A stretch of 64,000 nucleotides of DNA from Herbidospora cretacea (lineage in GTDB: Bacteria; Actinomycetota; Actinomycetes; Streptosporangiales; Streptosporangiaceae), in assembly GCF_001570605.1 (NCBI RefSeq), contig NZ_BBXG01000021.1, positions 1 to 64,000 of the forward strand, in the 5' to 3' direction. Both the position numbers and the translations under genes were made by a program. Positions within the stretch are counted from its first letter, which is position 1; each line of letters starts with the position of its first letter. The notes beneath the pieces are model-generated. The model ran no database searches. It was not told the origin of the DNA and saw only the letters and a program-made list of their open reading frames with translations. Shown here piece by piece: positions 45,221 through 54,573 of this stretch.

Positions 45221-47461
45221 GTGACCCATCCCTTGCTTGACGGCCTCAACCCCCAGCAGAAGGAGGCCGTCGTCCACCAGGGCGGGCCCCTGCTCATCGT
45301 CGCGGGGGCCGGGTCCGGCAAGACCAGGGTGCTCACCCACCGGATCGCCTACCTGCTGGCCGAGCGCCACGTGCATCCGGGCGAGATCCTCGCGATCACC
45401 TTCACCAACAAGGCCGCCCGGGAGATGAAAGACCGGGTCGACAAGCTGATCGGCCCGCGCTCCAAGGCGATGTGGGTGATGACCTTCCACAGCGCGTGCG
45501 TGCGGATCCTGCGCCGCGAGGCCAAGCGGCTCGGCTTCACCTCCAGCTTCTCGATCTACGACCAGGCCGACTCCCAGCGGCTGATGGCGATGGTCTGCCG
45601 CGAGATGGACCTCGACCCCAAGCGCTATCCGCCGAGGTCGTTCTCCGCCCAGGTCAGCAACATGAAGAACGAGCTGATCGACTACGAGACCGCCGCCGAC
45701 AAGGCGCAGACCCATCTCGAGAAGACGCTCGCCGAGGCCTACCGCACCTACCAGCAGCGCCTCACCGAGGCCGGCGCGATGGACTTCGACGACCTGATCA
45801 TGCTCACGGTCACGCTGTTCCAGCTCTTCCCCGACGTCGCCGAGCACTACCGGCGCAGGTTCCGCCACGTCATGGTCGACGAATACCAGGACACCAACCA
45901 CGCCCAATACACGCTGGTCAGGGAGATGGTCGGCGTCGAGGCCAAGCACACCGCCGACGGCGACCCGGTCAGGCCGGTCGCCGACGACGCGCTGCCCCCC
46001 GCCGAGCTCGTGGTCGTCGGCGACGCCGACCAGTCGATCTACGCCTTCCGGGGCGCCTCGATCCGCAACATCCTGGAGTTCGAGCGCGACTACCCGTCGG
46101 CCAAGACGATCCTGCTGGAGCAGAACTACCGCTCGACCCAGACGATCCTCAACGCCGCCAACGCGGTCATCTCCCGCAACGAGAGCCGCAAGCCCAAGAA
46201 CCTCTGGTCCGACCAGGGCGCCGGTCCCAAGATCATCGGCTACGTCGCCGACAACGAACACGACGAGGCCACCTTCGTCGCCCAGGAGGTCGACCGCCTC
46301 TCCGACGACGAGGGCATCACCCCCGGCCAGGTGGCCGTCTTCTACCGCACCAACTCCGCCTCCCGCGTGTTCGAGGAGATCTTCATCCGCACCGGCCTGC
46401 CCTACCGGGTGGTCGGCGGCGTGCGCTTCTACGAGCGCAAAGAGGTCAAAGACCTGCTGGCCTACCTGCGGGTGCTGTCCAACCCCAGCGACACGGTGTC
46501 GCTGCGCCGGATCCTCAACGTGCCCAAGCGGGGCATCGGCGACCGGGCCGAGTCGATGGTCGAGGCGTTCGCGTCCCGCGAGCGGATCTCCTTCTGGGAG
46601 GGCCTGCGCCGGGCCGACGAGGCGCCCGGCATCGCGACCCGGTCGCTCAACCAGATCCGCGAGTTCGTCGCCCTGCTCGACGACCTGCGGGCCAAGGAGC
46701 TGCCGATCTCCGACGTCGCCGAGGAGATCCTCACCTCGACCGGCTACCGCACCGAGCTGGAGACCTCCGGCGACCCGCAGGACGAGAGCCGCATCGAGAA
46801 CCTCAACGAGCTGATCTCGGTCGCCTCCGAGTTCGAGGCCGCCAACCCCGAGGGCACGCTGGTCGACTTCCTGGAGCAGGTCTCCCTGGTCGCCGACGCC
46901 GACTCGATCCCCGACCCCGAGACCGGCAGCGGCGGCGTGGTGACGCTGATGACCCTCCACACGGCCAAGGGCCTGGAGTTCCCGGTGGTCTTCCTGACCG
47001 CGATGGAAGACGGCGTCTTCCCCCACATGCGCTCCCTGAGCGACCCGAAGGAGCTGGAGGAGGAGCGCCGCCTCGCCTACGTGGGCATCACCCGCGCCGA
47101 GAAGCGCCTCTACCTCTCCCGCGCCGCCGTCCGCACCGCCTGGGGCGCCCCCTCCTTCAACCCCGCTTCGCGCTTCCTCGCCGAAGTCCCCCAGGACCTG
47201 GTCGAATGGCGCAACGACCCGAAGAAGAACGCCTGGGGTGCGGCCACCAAACGCGAGACCCGCCCGCTCCCGTCACGCGGCGGCGGCAAGCCGGTCCTCC
47301 AGCTCTCACCCGGCGACCGCGTCACCCACGACCAGTTCGGCCTCGGCACCGTCATGACGGTCGAGGGCGAGGGCGAGAAGACCCGAGCCAAGATCGACTT
47401 CGGCAGCGCGGGCGAGAAGACCCTCATGGTCGGCTACGCGAAAACCCTCGAAAAGCTGTAA
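45221..47461 (+). CDS. pcrA: ATP-dependent DNA helicase PcrA/UvrD
   Basis: This 746-residue superfamily 1A 3'-5' helicase acts in nucleotide excision repair, recombination control and rolling-circle replication. Motif Ia-like LNPQQKEAVVHQ precedes Walker A GAGSGKT (29-35); others are AITFTNKAAREMK, DEYQDTNHAQY (motif II), GDADQSIYAFRGA (motif III), YRSTQTI (IV), TLHTAKGLEFPVVF (V) and VGITRAEKRLYL (VI). The C-terminal GDRVTHDQFGLGTVMTVEG segment is the Tudor-like domain that contacts RNA polymerase in PcrA. An insert of about 25 residues before motif III (EAKHTADGDPVRPVADD) is of actinobacterial type. The start is GTG 45221, probably leaderless. Short direct repeats flank the gene. Confidence 0.95.
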   Translation: MTHPLLDGLNPQQKEAVVHQGGPLLIVAGAGSGKTRVLTHRIAYLLAERHVHPGEILAITFTNKAAREMKDRVDKLIGPRSKAMWVMTFHSACVRILRREAKRLGFTSSFSIYDQADSQRLMAMVCREMDLDPKRYPPRSFSAQVSNMKNELIDYETAADKAQTHLEKTLAEAYRTYQQRLTEAGAMDFDDLIMLTVTLFQLFPDVAEHYRRRFRHVMVDEYQDTNHAQYTLVREMVGVEAKHTADGDPVRPVADDALPPAELVVVGDADQSIYAFRGASIRNILEFERDYPSAKTILLEQNYRSTQTILNAANAVISRNESRKPKNLWSDQGAGPKIIGYVADNEHDEATFVAQEVDRLSDDEGITPGQVAVFYRTNSASRVFEEIFIRTGLPYRVVGGVRFYERKEVKDLLAYLRVLSNPSDTVSLRRILNVPKRGIGDRAESMVEAFASRERISFWEGLRRADEAPGIATRSLNQIREFVALLDDLRAKELPISDVAEEILTSTGYRTELETSGDPQDESRIENLNELISVASEFEAANPEGTLVDFLEQVSLVADADSIPDPETGSGGVVTLMTLHTAKGLEFPVVFLTAMEDGVFPHMRSLSDPKELEEERRLAYVGITRAEKRLYLSRAAVRTAWGAPSFNPASRFLAEVPQDLVEWRNDPKKNAWGAATKRETRPLPSRGGGKPVLQLSPGDRVTHDQFGLGTVMTVEGEGEKTRAKIDFGSAGEKTLMVGYAKTLEKL

Positions 47462-47777
47462 AGCCTTTCTATCCGTTACGGCTCCGCCCACCCCGGCCCC
47501 GCCCGCCGCCCCCGCCCCTCGCCGCATCCGGCGCCAACCCCCGCGTCCGCCTCGCCCCGCCACGGGTCAGGTCGAGCCGAACCCAAGAACACGGCTGCCC
47601 TGTCACGAGGGAGGCTGCCCGATGTCGAACACGCGCTGTCGCTTCAGGGGCGCGGCGTTTCGCGAGAACCGTGACGCGCGTAACCGGGCGGGTGGGGGAC
47701 CAAGATCCCGGAACAGGTGACGGCGGGCCGCGAAATGCGATATTTCCTGACGCGGACACCCGAGAGACGAGGATCAC
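47462..47777. other. Intergenic region after pcrA
   Basis: This 316-nt stretch starts with the second copy of CCGTTACGGCTCCGCC (47473-47488), then a C-rich low-complexity tract. It contains one small open frame with a strong ribosome-binding site (47622-47720). An AT-rich stretch around 47734-47747 may hold the amidohydrolase promoter. I see no U-tract terminator for pcrA. Confidence 0.4.
47622..47720 (+). CDS. Possible 32-residue arginine-rich small protein
   Basis: A short frame opens with ATG 7 nt after AGGGAGG (47608-47614), among the best Shine-Dalgarno sites in the window, and ends at TGA. The product contains ten arginines and begins MSNTRCRFRGAAFRENRD. It ends 57 nt before the amidohydrolase gene, so it could be a leader peptide controlling that gene or an independent small basic protein. 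Arginine-rich frames arise easily in GC-rich DNA, so the initiation signal is the only real support. Confidence 0.35.
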   Translation: MSNTRCRFRGAAFRENRDARNRAGGGPRSRNR

Positions 47778-48722
47778 ATGGCCGCGGAACTGATCGACGT
47801 GCACGCCCACTTCGTCACCGCCGACTACGTCGAGGCCGCCTCGGCGGGCGGGCACGTCACCCCCGACGGCATGCCGCGCTGGCCCTCCTGGAGCCCCGAG
47901 GAGCATCTCCGGCTGATGGACGCCCACGGCATCCGTACCGCCATGCTGTCGATCTCCTCGCCGGGCACCCACTTCGGCGACGACGCGGCGGCGCGCAAGC
48001 TCTCGCGGCAGGTCAACGACCACGCCGCCGACGTGGTCCGGCGGCATCCGGGCAGGTTCGGCCACTTCGCCGCGCTGCCGCTCCCCGACGTGGCCGGCTC
48101 ACTGGCCGAACTGGCCTACGCCCTCGACGACCTCGGCAGCGACGGCGTCGCCCTGATGAGCAACGCCCACGGCCGCTACCTCGGCGACCCGGCCTACGAG
48201 CCGCTCTGGGCCGAGCTCGACCGGCGGCGGGCGGTGGTGTTCGTCCACCCGACCTCGCCGGTGAACCACGAGCAGGTCGCGATGGGCCGCCCGAGGCCGA
48301 TGCTGGAGTTCATCTTCGACACCACCCGGACCGTCTCCGACCTGGTCTTCACGGGCGTCCTCACCCGCCATCCGGGAATCCGGTGGGTCTTCACCCACGG
48401 CGCCGGCACGCTGCCGCTGCTCGCCGATCGCATGGAGCTGTTCCGGACCGCCTTCAACGGCGGTTCCCCCGACGACCCCACGGTCGTCGAGCAGGTCGCG
48501 AAGCTGTGGTTCGACATCGCCGGCACCCCGTTCCCCCGCCAGGTCCCGGCCCTGACCAGGGCCTTCGGCGCCGACCAGGTCCTCTACGGCAGCGACTACT
48601 GCTTCACCCCGATCCCGGCCGTGGCCGGGCAGGTCGCCTCGATCGACGCCGCCGACCAGCCGGGGGAGACGACCTGGCGGGCGCTGACCACGGCCAACGC
48701 CCGCCGGTTGCTGTCTCCTTGA
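47778..48722 (+). CDS. Amidohydrolase-2 (ACMSD-like) metal-dependent decarboxylase/hydrolase
   Basis: This 314-residue TIM-barrel protein of the amidohydrolase-2 family groups with 2-amino-3-carboxymuconate-semialdehyde decarboxylase and gamma-resorcylate decarboxylase. Visible metal and active-site motifs are DVHAHF (HxH), VVFVHPTSP, WVFTHGAGTLPLLADR and the catalytic aspartate in VLYGSDYCFTP. The ATG at 47778 follows GACGAGGATC. No adjacent aromatic-degradation genes suggest a substrate. A possible leader peptide lies upstream. Confidence 0.85.
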   Translation: MAAELIDVHAHFVTADYVEAASAGGHVTPDGMPRWPSWSPEEHLRLMDAHGIRTAMLSISSPGTHFGDDAAARKLSRQVNDHAADVVRRHPGRFGHFAALPLPDVAGSLAELAYALDDLGSDGVALMSNAHGRYLGDPAYEPLWAELDRRRAVVFVHPTSPVNHEQVAMGRPRPMLEFIFDTTRTVSDLVFTGVLTRHPGIRWVFTHGAGTLPLLADRMELFRTAFNGGSPDDPTVVEQVAKLWFDIAGTPFPRQVPALTRAFGADQVLYGSDYCFTPIPAVAGQVASIDAADQPGETTWRALTTANARRLLSP

Positions 48723-48725
48723 GAC

Positions 48726-49565
48726 TCAGGCGGCCTCCCCCGTCAGCCGCCCCAGCGGGGCGCTGGACATGTCCAGGCCCTCGAAGTCGATTTCGTCGAT
48801 CTCCGCGACGCCCTCGGTGGGGGCCTTGATGGACACCTTCGCGCCCCACGACACGTAGCGGGTGTCGACCGTGACCGGGCCGCCGTTCAGGCCCAAGACG
48901 CTGCTCTTGGTGCTGCTGACCAGCCGGGTCACCAGGCCCTTGCCGTTCACGTAGAGCTTGAACGTCACGACGGCCTTCTTCTGGGCCGCCGTCGGGCGCT
49001 CGGTCGGCATGACGCCCTGGAGCCACTTCGAGGTCGTCCAGAGCTCACCGATGGTGATCTTGCCGGTGTACACGGAACCGGTGAGCTTGCTCTTCTTGAC
49101 GAGCTTCTGCAGCGTCATCGGTTCCGTCGGGTTGAGGAACTGCCCGAAGGCGCCGGACACGCCGGTGGCGGGGCCTCCGGGGGCGCGCAGCCAGGTCTTG
49201 TCCTCCGGCAGGAGGCTGCCGAAGAGGCCGCCCTTGACGTAGGCGGTGTTGCCGATCCTGATGACCTGCTCGGGCTTGAGGAGCGGCTGGATGTTCTCGG
49301 GCATCTCCGCGATGTCGGCGGCCTTGAGGTTGAACTTGGTGGTGAGGTCCGACGCGGCCACGCCGGAGCGGCCGAACTGGAACGTTCCGGTCCGGCGGCT
49401 GAACAGCATGCCCTCGGTGCTGAACTTGTCGCTGAACTTGACGCCGAGGCCGGTCTTGAACTGGGCCTTGAGAGCGGCGACCGGGTTCGGGGCGGCGTGC
49501 GCGGGCGGGGCGTGGACGACGGTCGCGGCCGCCGCACACGCCAGAATGGCGAGCGTTCGCCTCAT
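48726..49565 (-). CDS. Secreted protein of unknown function
   Basis: This 279-residue protein has a clear signal peptide (MRRTLAILACAAAATVVHAP) with probable cleavage after AHA. The mature part is rich in beta-type segments (FSTEGMLFSRRTGTFQFG, VVTFKLYVNGKGLVTRLVSS, VDTRYVSWGAKVSI) and resembles in outline the half-barrel of actinobacterial LppX/LprG or LolA-like lipid carriers, but it has no lipobox cysteine at the cleavage site. I do not assign a function. The ATG at 49565 has GGAGGAA 8 nt upstream. It is convergent with the amidohydrolase gene (3-nt gap). Confidence 0.75.
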   Translation of the reverse strand: MRRTLAILACAAAATVVHAPPAHAAPNPVAALKAQFKTGLGVKFSDKFSTEGMLFSRRTGTFQFGRSGVAASDLTTKFNLKAADIAEMPENIQPLLKPEQVIRIGNTAYVKGGLFGSLLPEDKTWLRAPGGPATGVSGAFGQFLNPTEPMTLQKLVKKSKLTGSVYTGKITIGELWTTSKWLQGVMPTERPTAAQKKAVVTFKLYVNGKGLVTRLVSSTKSSVLGLNGGPVTVDTRYVSWGAKVSIKAPTEGVAEIDEIDFEGLDMSSAPLGRLTGEAA

Positions 49566-49740
49566 GAGTGGGGTTCCTCCAGAAATATGGCCCCTAATGG
49601 GAGAGGGGGACCGAAGAGGATTCTGCCGGAACATCTATCTCAAAACGATCACTTATTGTGTCTTTTCACAAAATTCACACATGCAACACCGACAAACGCC
49701 GTCAAGTCGAGGCTCCCCCGAGGACCCGACCACGCCGGGT

Positions 49741-49746
49741 TACAGT
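49741..49746 (+). promoter_or_regulatory. -10 element, leaderless B12-protein transcript
   Basis: TACAGT ends 7 nt before the ATG at 49754 and no ribosome-binding site is present, consistent with a leaderless mRNA. Confidence 0.45.
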
Positions 49747-49753
49747 GCCAAGC

Positions 49754-50155
49754 ATGGAATCCAGGATCAGGATCGTCGTCGCCAAACCCGGGCTCGACGG
49801 TCACGACCGCGGCGTGAAGGTCGTCGCCCGCGCCCTGCGTGACGCGGGCATGGAAGTCGTCTACACAGGTCTGCACCAGACCCCGGAGCAGATCGTCCGC
49901 ACCGCCATCCAGGAGGACGCCGCCGCGATCGGGCTGTCGATCCTCTCGGGCGCCCACATGACCCTGTTCGCCAAAGTGATGGAGCTTCTGCGCGAACAGG
50001 ACGCCACCGACATCGTCGTCTTCGGCGGCGGAATCATCCCCGAGGAGGACATCCCCGAACTGCGGCGTCTCGGCGTGGCCGGCATCTTCACCCCCGGCGC
50101 GACCACCGACGAGATCGTCGACTGGGTGCGGACGACGATCCCCGCCGCCGCGTAA
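49754..50155 (+). CDS. Stand-alone cobalamin-binding protein
   Basis: This 133-residue protein corresponds to the C-terminal B12-binding domain of methylmalonyl-CoA mutase: the DxHxxG motif GLDGHDRG (Asp15, His17, Gly20), GLSILSGAH and [12 protein letters not shown]. In true mutases the histidine replaces the dimethylbenzimidazole ligand of cobalt. No catalytic mutase subunit or MeaB chaperone is adjacent, so it is either the small subunit of a split mutase encoded elsewhere or a B12-sensing protein. Longer upstream starts are possible, but ATG 49754 sits directly at the domain and has a -10 element at leaderless distance. Confidence 0.88.
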   Translation: MESRIRIVVAKPGLDGHDRGVKVVARALRDAGMEVVYTGLHQTPEQIVRTAIQEDAAAIGLSILSGAHMTLFAKVMELLREQDATDIVVFGGGIIPEEDIPELRRLGVAGIFTPGATTDEIVDWVRTTIPAAA

Positions 50156-50358
50156 CCCGCCCATACGGGACGTATCCGGGATCCCCCGCACACCCGGCCC
50201 GGACGTCTAGTACATAACGGTAAAGTCGGCAACCCCCAAACGCCCCCCTATGACCGCGCCGCGTACGCCCTGGGGCTAGGCTTTCTGCGCGGAAATGCCA
50301 GGCAGGACGACGGCGCCCTGTCCAGTGGCGCCCTCGACATTCAAAGGGACGGACCCTC

Positions 50359-51540
50359 GTGGACCTGTTCGAACATCAGGCGAAGGAGCTCTTCGCCGCG
50401 TACGGCATCCCGGTGCCGCGCGGAATCGTCGCGCACACCGTGGCTGAAGCACGGGCGGCGGCCGAACAACTGACCGGGCGGGTCGTGGTCAAGGCCCAGG
50501 TCAAGACCGGTGGCCGCGGCAAGGCCGGCGGCGTGAAGGTGGCCGACGACGCGAACGACGCCGAGGCGAAGGCCAAGGCCATCCTCGGCATGGACATCAA
50601 GGGCCACACGGTCCACAAGGTCCTGATCGAAGAGGCGAGCGACATCGCGGAGGAGTACTACTTCTCCTTCCTGCTCGACCGCGCGAACCGTACCTTCCTC
50701 GCGATCTGCTCCGCCGCCGGCGGCATGGACATCGAAGAGGTCGCGCACACCGCCCCCGAGAAGGTGGCGAAGATCCCGGTCAACCCGATCGACGGGATCG
50801 ACCGGGCGACGGCGCGCGAGATCGCGGCGGCCGGCGGGCTGCCGGAGAAGTCGCTCGACGGGGCCGCCGAGCTCATCGAGCGCCTGTGGGCCGTCTTCGT
50901 CGACGAGGACGCCTCGCTCGTCGAGGTCAACCCGATGATCCTCGCGGCCGACGGCCAGGTGAAGGCGCTCGACGGCAAGGTCACCCTCGACGCCAACGCC
51001 GACTTCCGCCAGAAGGAGCACGAGTCCTACGTCGACAAGGCGGCGGAGGACCCCCTGGAGGCGAGGGCCAAGGAGAAGCACCTCAACTACGTGAAGCTCG
51101 ACGGCAACGTCGGCATCATCGGCAACGGCGCCGGTCTGGTCATGTCCACGCTCGACGTGGTCGCCTACGCCGGCGAGCAGTTCCCGGGCTCGCCGAAGCC
51201 GGCCAACTTCCTCGACATCGGCGGCGGCGCCTCGGCCGAGGTGATGGCCAACGGGCTGGAGATCATCCTGTCCGACCCGGCCGTGAAGTCGGTGTTCGTC
51301 AACGTGTTCGGCGGCATCACCGCCTGCGACGCGGTGGCCAACGGCATCGTCAGCGCCTTCAAGCTGCTGGGCGACCGGGGCGAGGCGGTCTCCCGCCCGC
51401 TCGTGGTCCGTCTCGACGGCAACAACGCGGCGCTGGGCCGCGAGATCCTGCAGAGCGCCGCCCTCCCGGGCGTCGAACTGGTCGACACCATGGACGACGC
51501 GGCCAAGCGCGCCGCCGAACTCGCCGCGGTAGGTGCGTAA
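50359..51540 (+). CDS. sucC: Succinyl-CoA ligase, beta subunit
   Basis: SucC, with SucD, interconverts succinyl-CoA and succinate with ADP or GDP phosphorylation in the TCA cycle. The 393-residue protein has an N-terminal ATP-grasp fold ([37 protein letters not shown]) and a C-terminal CoA-ligase domain ([30 protein letters not shown]). The GTG start at 50359 has AAAGGGACGG upstream. The 203-nt gap before it holds the promoter region, with a TAGGCT -10-like hexamer near 50275. Its TAA overlaps the sucD ATG by one base. Confidence 0.97.
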   Translation: MDLFEHQAKELFAAYGIPVPRGIVAHTVAEARAAAEQLTGRVVVKAQVKTGGRGKAGGVKVADDANDAEAKAKAILGMDIKGHTVHKVLIEEASDIAEEYYFSFLLDRANRTFLAICSAAGGMDIEEVAHTAPEKVAKIPVNPIDGIDRATAREIAAAGGLPEKSLDGAAELIERLWAVFVDEDASLVEVNPMILAADGQVKALDGKVTLDANADFRQKEHESYVDKAAEDPLEARAKEKHLNYVKLDGNVGIIGNGAGLVMSTLDVVAYAGEQFPGSPKPANFLDIGGGASAEVMANGLEIILSDPAVKSVFVNVFGGITACDAVANGIVSAFKLLGDRGEAVSRPLVVRLDGNNAALGREILQSAALPGVELVDTMDDAAKRAAELAAVGA

Positions 51541-52415
51541 TGGCCATCTGGCTCACCGAGAAAAGCCGAATCATCGTCCAGGGCATCACGGGGTCCGAGG
51601 GCACCAAGCACACCCTGCGCATGCTGGCCTCCGGCGCCCAGGTCGTCGGCGGGGTGAACCCGCGCAAGGCGGGCACCACCCACGAGGGCCTGCCGGTGTT
51701 CGCGACCGTCGCCGAGGCGATGGAGAAGACCAGGGCCGACGTCAGCGTCATCTTCGTGCCGCCGGCCTTCACCGCGAGCGCGGTCAAGGAGGCGATCGAC
51801 GCCGAGATCCCCCTCGCGGTCGTCATCACCGAGGGCGTGCCGATCCACGACACGACCGAGTTCTGGGCCTACGCCACCGCCAAGGGCAACAAGACCCGGA
51901 TCATCGGCCCGAACTGCCCCGGCATCGCCTCGCCCGGCGCCTCCAACGCCGGCATCATCCCGGCCGACATCACCACCCCGGGCCGCATCGGCCTGGTCTC
52001 GAAGTCGGGCACCCTGACCTACCAGCTCATGTACGAGCTGCGCGACTTCGGCTTCTCCACGGCGGTCGGCATCGGCGGTGACCCGGTCATCGGCACCACC
52101 CACATCGACGCCCTCCAGGCGTTCCAGGGCGACCCGGGCACCGACGCCATCGTCATGATCGGCGAGATCGGCGGCGACGCCGAGGAGCGCGCGGCGGCCT
52201 ACATCGAGAAGCACGTGACCAAGCCCGTCGTGGCCTACGTCGCCGGCTTCACCGCTCCCGAGGGCAAGACGATGGGCCACGCCGGCGCCATCGTGTCGGG
52301 CTCGGCGGGCACCGCCCAGGCGAAGAAGGAAGCGCTGGAGAAGGTCGGCGTCCGCGTCGGCAAGACCCCCAGCGAGACCGCCCGCCTGATGCGGGAGATC
52401 ATGCAGAACCGCTAG
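51540..52415 (+). CDS. sucD: Succinyl-CoA ligase, alpha subunit
   Basis: This 291-residue alpha subunit has an N-terminal CoA-binding Rossmann domain ([19 protein letters not shown]) and the active-site GHAGAIVSG, whose histidine is phosphorylated during catalysis. Other conserved segments are [10 protein letters not shown] and [15 protein letters not shown]. The ATG shares its first base with the sucC stop (TAATG), so translation is coupled. A strong terminator follows. Confidence 0.97.
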   Translation: MAIWLTEKSRIIVQGITGSEGTKHTLRMLASGAQVVGGVNPRKAGTTHEGLPVFATVAEAMEKTRADVSVIFVPPAFTASAVKEAIDAEIPLAVVITEGVPIHDTTEFWAYATAKGNKTRIIGPNCPGIASPGASNAGIIPADITTPGRIGLVSKSGTLTYQLMYELRDFGFSTAVGIGGDPVIGTTHIDALQAFQGDPGTDAIVMIGEIGGDAEERAAAYIEKHVTKPVVAYVAGFTAPEGKTMGHAGAIVSGSAGTAQAKKEALEKVGVRVGKTPSETARLMREIMQNR

Positions 52416-52427
52416 TCGTTCCCCGAG

Positions 52428-52461
52428 AACCCCGGCGCCATGCGCCGGGGTTTTCTCTTTT
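52428..52461 (+). terminator. Intrinsic terminator after sucCD
   Basis: An 11-bp stem AACCCCGGCGC/GCGCCGGGGTT with a 3-nt CAT loop (52428-52452) is followed by TTCTCTTTT, a strong rho-independent terminator. Confidence 0.92.
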
Positions 52462-52544
52462 CCAAGCACACCCCAAGGACAAACGGGACGCTCATCGGCG
52501 CGGCGTGACCGTGTTACGGCCCGCCCTTGAGAGCATCGGCTACT

Positions 52545-54080
52545 GTGACGGCGCTTCTCGACCAGATTCGGACAGTCCCCCGGGCCGTCTTCGGCGACGA
52601 CGACCGGCGCCCGCTGCCGGTCTCCGGCATGCTGGCCGCGGCGGGCACGCTCGGCATCGGCCTGGCGGTTCTGACGACGCTGACCCTGGTGGGCTGGATC
52701 GCCGCGCCGCGCGGCACGTTCGGCGCGGGGCTGCCGGGGGTGTTCCGGACCGCCTGCCAGCTCTGGCTGGCCGCCCACCACGCCGGGTTCGAGATCCCGG
52801 GCGGCGGCCGGGTCGGGCTGCTGCCGCTGGGCCTGATGATCCTGCCCGGCACGCTGCTCTACCGCGCCGGGCTGTGGATGGCCCGCGACGCCGACCTGCG
52901 GCTGCGGCTGCCCGCGCGGCTGCCGAAGGGCTCGTCCAAGGACCTGGCGAACGCCCGCCGCAAGGCCCAGCTCATCCTGATCGCCCGCGCCGGCATCTCG
53001 CTGGCCGCGCCCTACGCCCTGCTGGCCGGGGTGATCGCGCTGGTGGGGGCCAACGAGGTGACCCGGCCGTCCGTGGCCGAGGCGCTGATCAGCCACCTGC
53101 TGCTGGCGTTCCTGGCCGGGTCGGTGGCGGTGGCCCGCACGATCGGCCCGTGGCGGGCGATGGTCCGGCTGCTGCCCGAGCGGCTGCGTTCGGTCGTGGT
53201 CGGCACGTTCATGGCCGTGTCGCTGATGCTGGCGGCCGGGCTGCTGCTGGTGCTGGGCCTGATCGCGGTCCACTTCGGCGAGATCCAGCGGCTCACCGAG
53301 GCGCTCAGCCCCGGCCTGGTGGGCGGCGCGCTGCTGGCGCTGGTCGAGGGGCTCTACCTGTTCAACGCGGTGATCTGGGGGCTGGCGTACATCACCGGGC
53401 CGGGCTTCGCCATCGGGGCCGGCACCCTGGTTGCGCCGACCGGGGTGAAGCTGGGCACGATCCCGTCGCTGCCGCTGCTGGGCGCGCTGCCCGAGTCGGG
53501 ACCGGTCCCGCCGTGGCTGATGGCCGTGGTGGCGATCCCGTTCGCGGCCGGGGCGGTGGCCGGGGTGATGATGGCCAGGATCGCGCCCACGCCGTCACTG
53601 GAGGCGGCCCCGCTGTGGGGCTTCGTCTGCGGCCTGAGCTCGGGCGCGGTGGCCGGGCTTCTGGCGGCGCTGTCGGGCGGCCCGCTGGGCGGCGCCCGCA
53701 TGGCCGCCGTCGGCCCCTCGGCCTGGGAGGTCGCCTTCTCGGTCACCCTTGAGGTGGGCGTGGCGGCGGGCATCTCGGCGGGGCTGGCCAACTGGTGGCT
53801 GATCTCCCACACCCCCGCGCAGCAGCCGATCGCCGAGGTGGTCACCAAGGTCAAGAAGAAGCGCAAGGCGAAGAAGGAGCCCCTGCCGGGCCACTGGATG
53901 GACGCCACCGAAGCCGACACCATCGCGATCCCGGTTATCCGCGACATCGAGCCCGACGACCACGCCGTGGAGACCTTCGCCCGCAAGCGGTCGACCCCGA
54001 CCAGGCCCGACGATGACGAGGAGCCGATCGACGATCCGACCGGCGCCCACGTCACCTATCTGAACATCAAGGACGACTAG
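52545..54080 (+). CDS. perM: Polytopic membrane protein PerM/DUF6350
   Basis: This integral membrane protein of about 511 residues has some ten hydrophobic helices and a charged cytosolic C-terminus (KVKKKRKAKKEPLPGHWMD, then an acidic tail). Its place between sucCD and purN-purH matches mycobacterial perM, whose product supports cell division and persistence, and streptomycete DUF6350 genes. Sequence motifs alone are not diagnostic; the call rests on topology plus gene order. The start is uncertain: GTG 52545, or TTG 52527 six codons earlier. Its stop overlaps that of the convergent small membrane gene (CTAG, 54077-54080). Confidence 0.75.
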   Translation: MTALLDQIRTVPRAVFGDDDRRPLPVSGMLAAAGTLGIGLAVLTTLTLVGWIAAPRGTFGAGLPGVFRTACQLWLAAHHAGFEIPGGGRVGLLPLGLMILPGTLLYRAGLWMARDADLRLRLPARLPKGSSKDLANARRKAQLILIARAGISLAAPYALLAGVIALVGANEVTRPSVAEALISHLLLAFLAGSVAVARTIGPWRAMVRLLPERLRSVVVGTFMAVSLMLAAGLLLVLGLIAVHFGEIQRLTEALSPGLVGGALLALVEGLYLFNAVIWGLAYITGPGFAIGAGTLVAPTGVKLGTIPSLPLLGALPESGPVPPWLMAVVAIPFAAGAVAGVMMARIAPTPSLEAAPLWGFVCGLSSGAVAGLLAALSGGPLGGARMAAVGPSAWEVAFSVTLEVGVAAGISAGLANWWLISHTPAQQPIAEVVTKVKKKRKAKKEPLPGHWMDATEADTIAIPVIRDIEPDDHAVETFARKRSTPTRPDDDEEPIDDPTGAHVTYLNIKDD

Positions 54081-54478
54081 CCGGGCAGCGGCATGTTGGC
54101 CGGCCACGGCATGCCGAGCTTGGTCTCCAGCGCCGTCTTCAGCGCGTTGGAGCACTCGGTCTGCGCCGTGACGGTGCCGGCCCCCTTCAGGCACTCGGTG
54201 TACGCCGTCAGCTCGGTCCCCAGGTAGATCTGCACGCCCGTGCTGACCCCGCCGAGGACGAAAGCCAGCGACGAGATGAGCACCGCCCCGGTCGCCATGC
54301 CGGTGGACTGGCCGCCCTTCTTGAGCGTCCGCAGGTCGCGAATGCCCACGATGACGCCGAACACCGACAGGGCCAGGCCCATCGTCGGCACGAACAGTGT
54401 GAAGATCAACGCCATCAGAGCGAGCGCCAGCGCACGGCGCCCGCCCATCTCCGCGGCCGTCTGCAGTGGTGTGGTCAC
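54077..54478 (-). CDS. Small two-helix membrane protein
   Basis: This 133-residue protein has two hydrophobic segments (LALALMALIFTLFVPTMG through VFGVIVGI, and ATGAVLISSLAFVLGGVSTG) followed by an exposed C-terminal domain with two cysteines (YTECLKG, QTECSNAL). The layout is like small DUF4190-type membrane proteins. The start is GTG at 54478 after GAGGA. It lies between perM and purN in opposite orientation. Function unknown. Confidence 0.65.
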   Translation of the reverse strand: MTTPLQTAAEMGGRRALALALMALIFTLFVPTMGLALSVFGVIVGIRDLRTLKKGGQSTGMATGAVLISSLAFVLGGVSTGVQIYLGTELTAYTECLKGAGTVTAQTECSNALKTALETKLGMPWPANMPLPG

Positions 54479-54573
54479 GATGTCCTCGCCTTGCTATAGG
54501 GCCTTCACGCCGCACGACGGCGTGACCGATACCCTTTGTCACGCACCCGTTCACTTCCCCGAAGGAGACCGCT

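Noticed and set aside
45472-47793. A 773-codon frame overlapping pcrA in the same direction
   Set aside because: It is an out-of-frame reading of pcrA with Arg/Pro/Ala-rich content; all helicase motifs are in the other frame.
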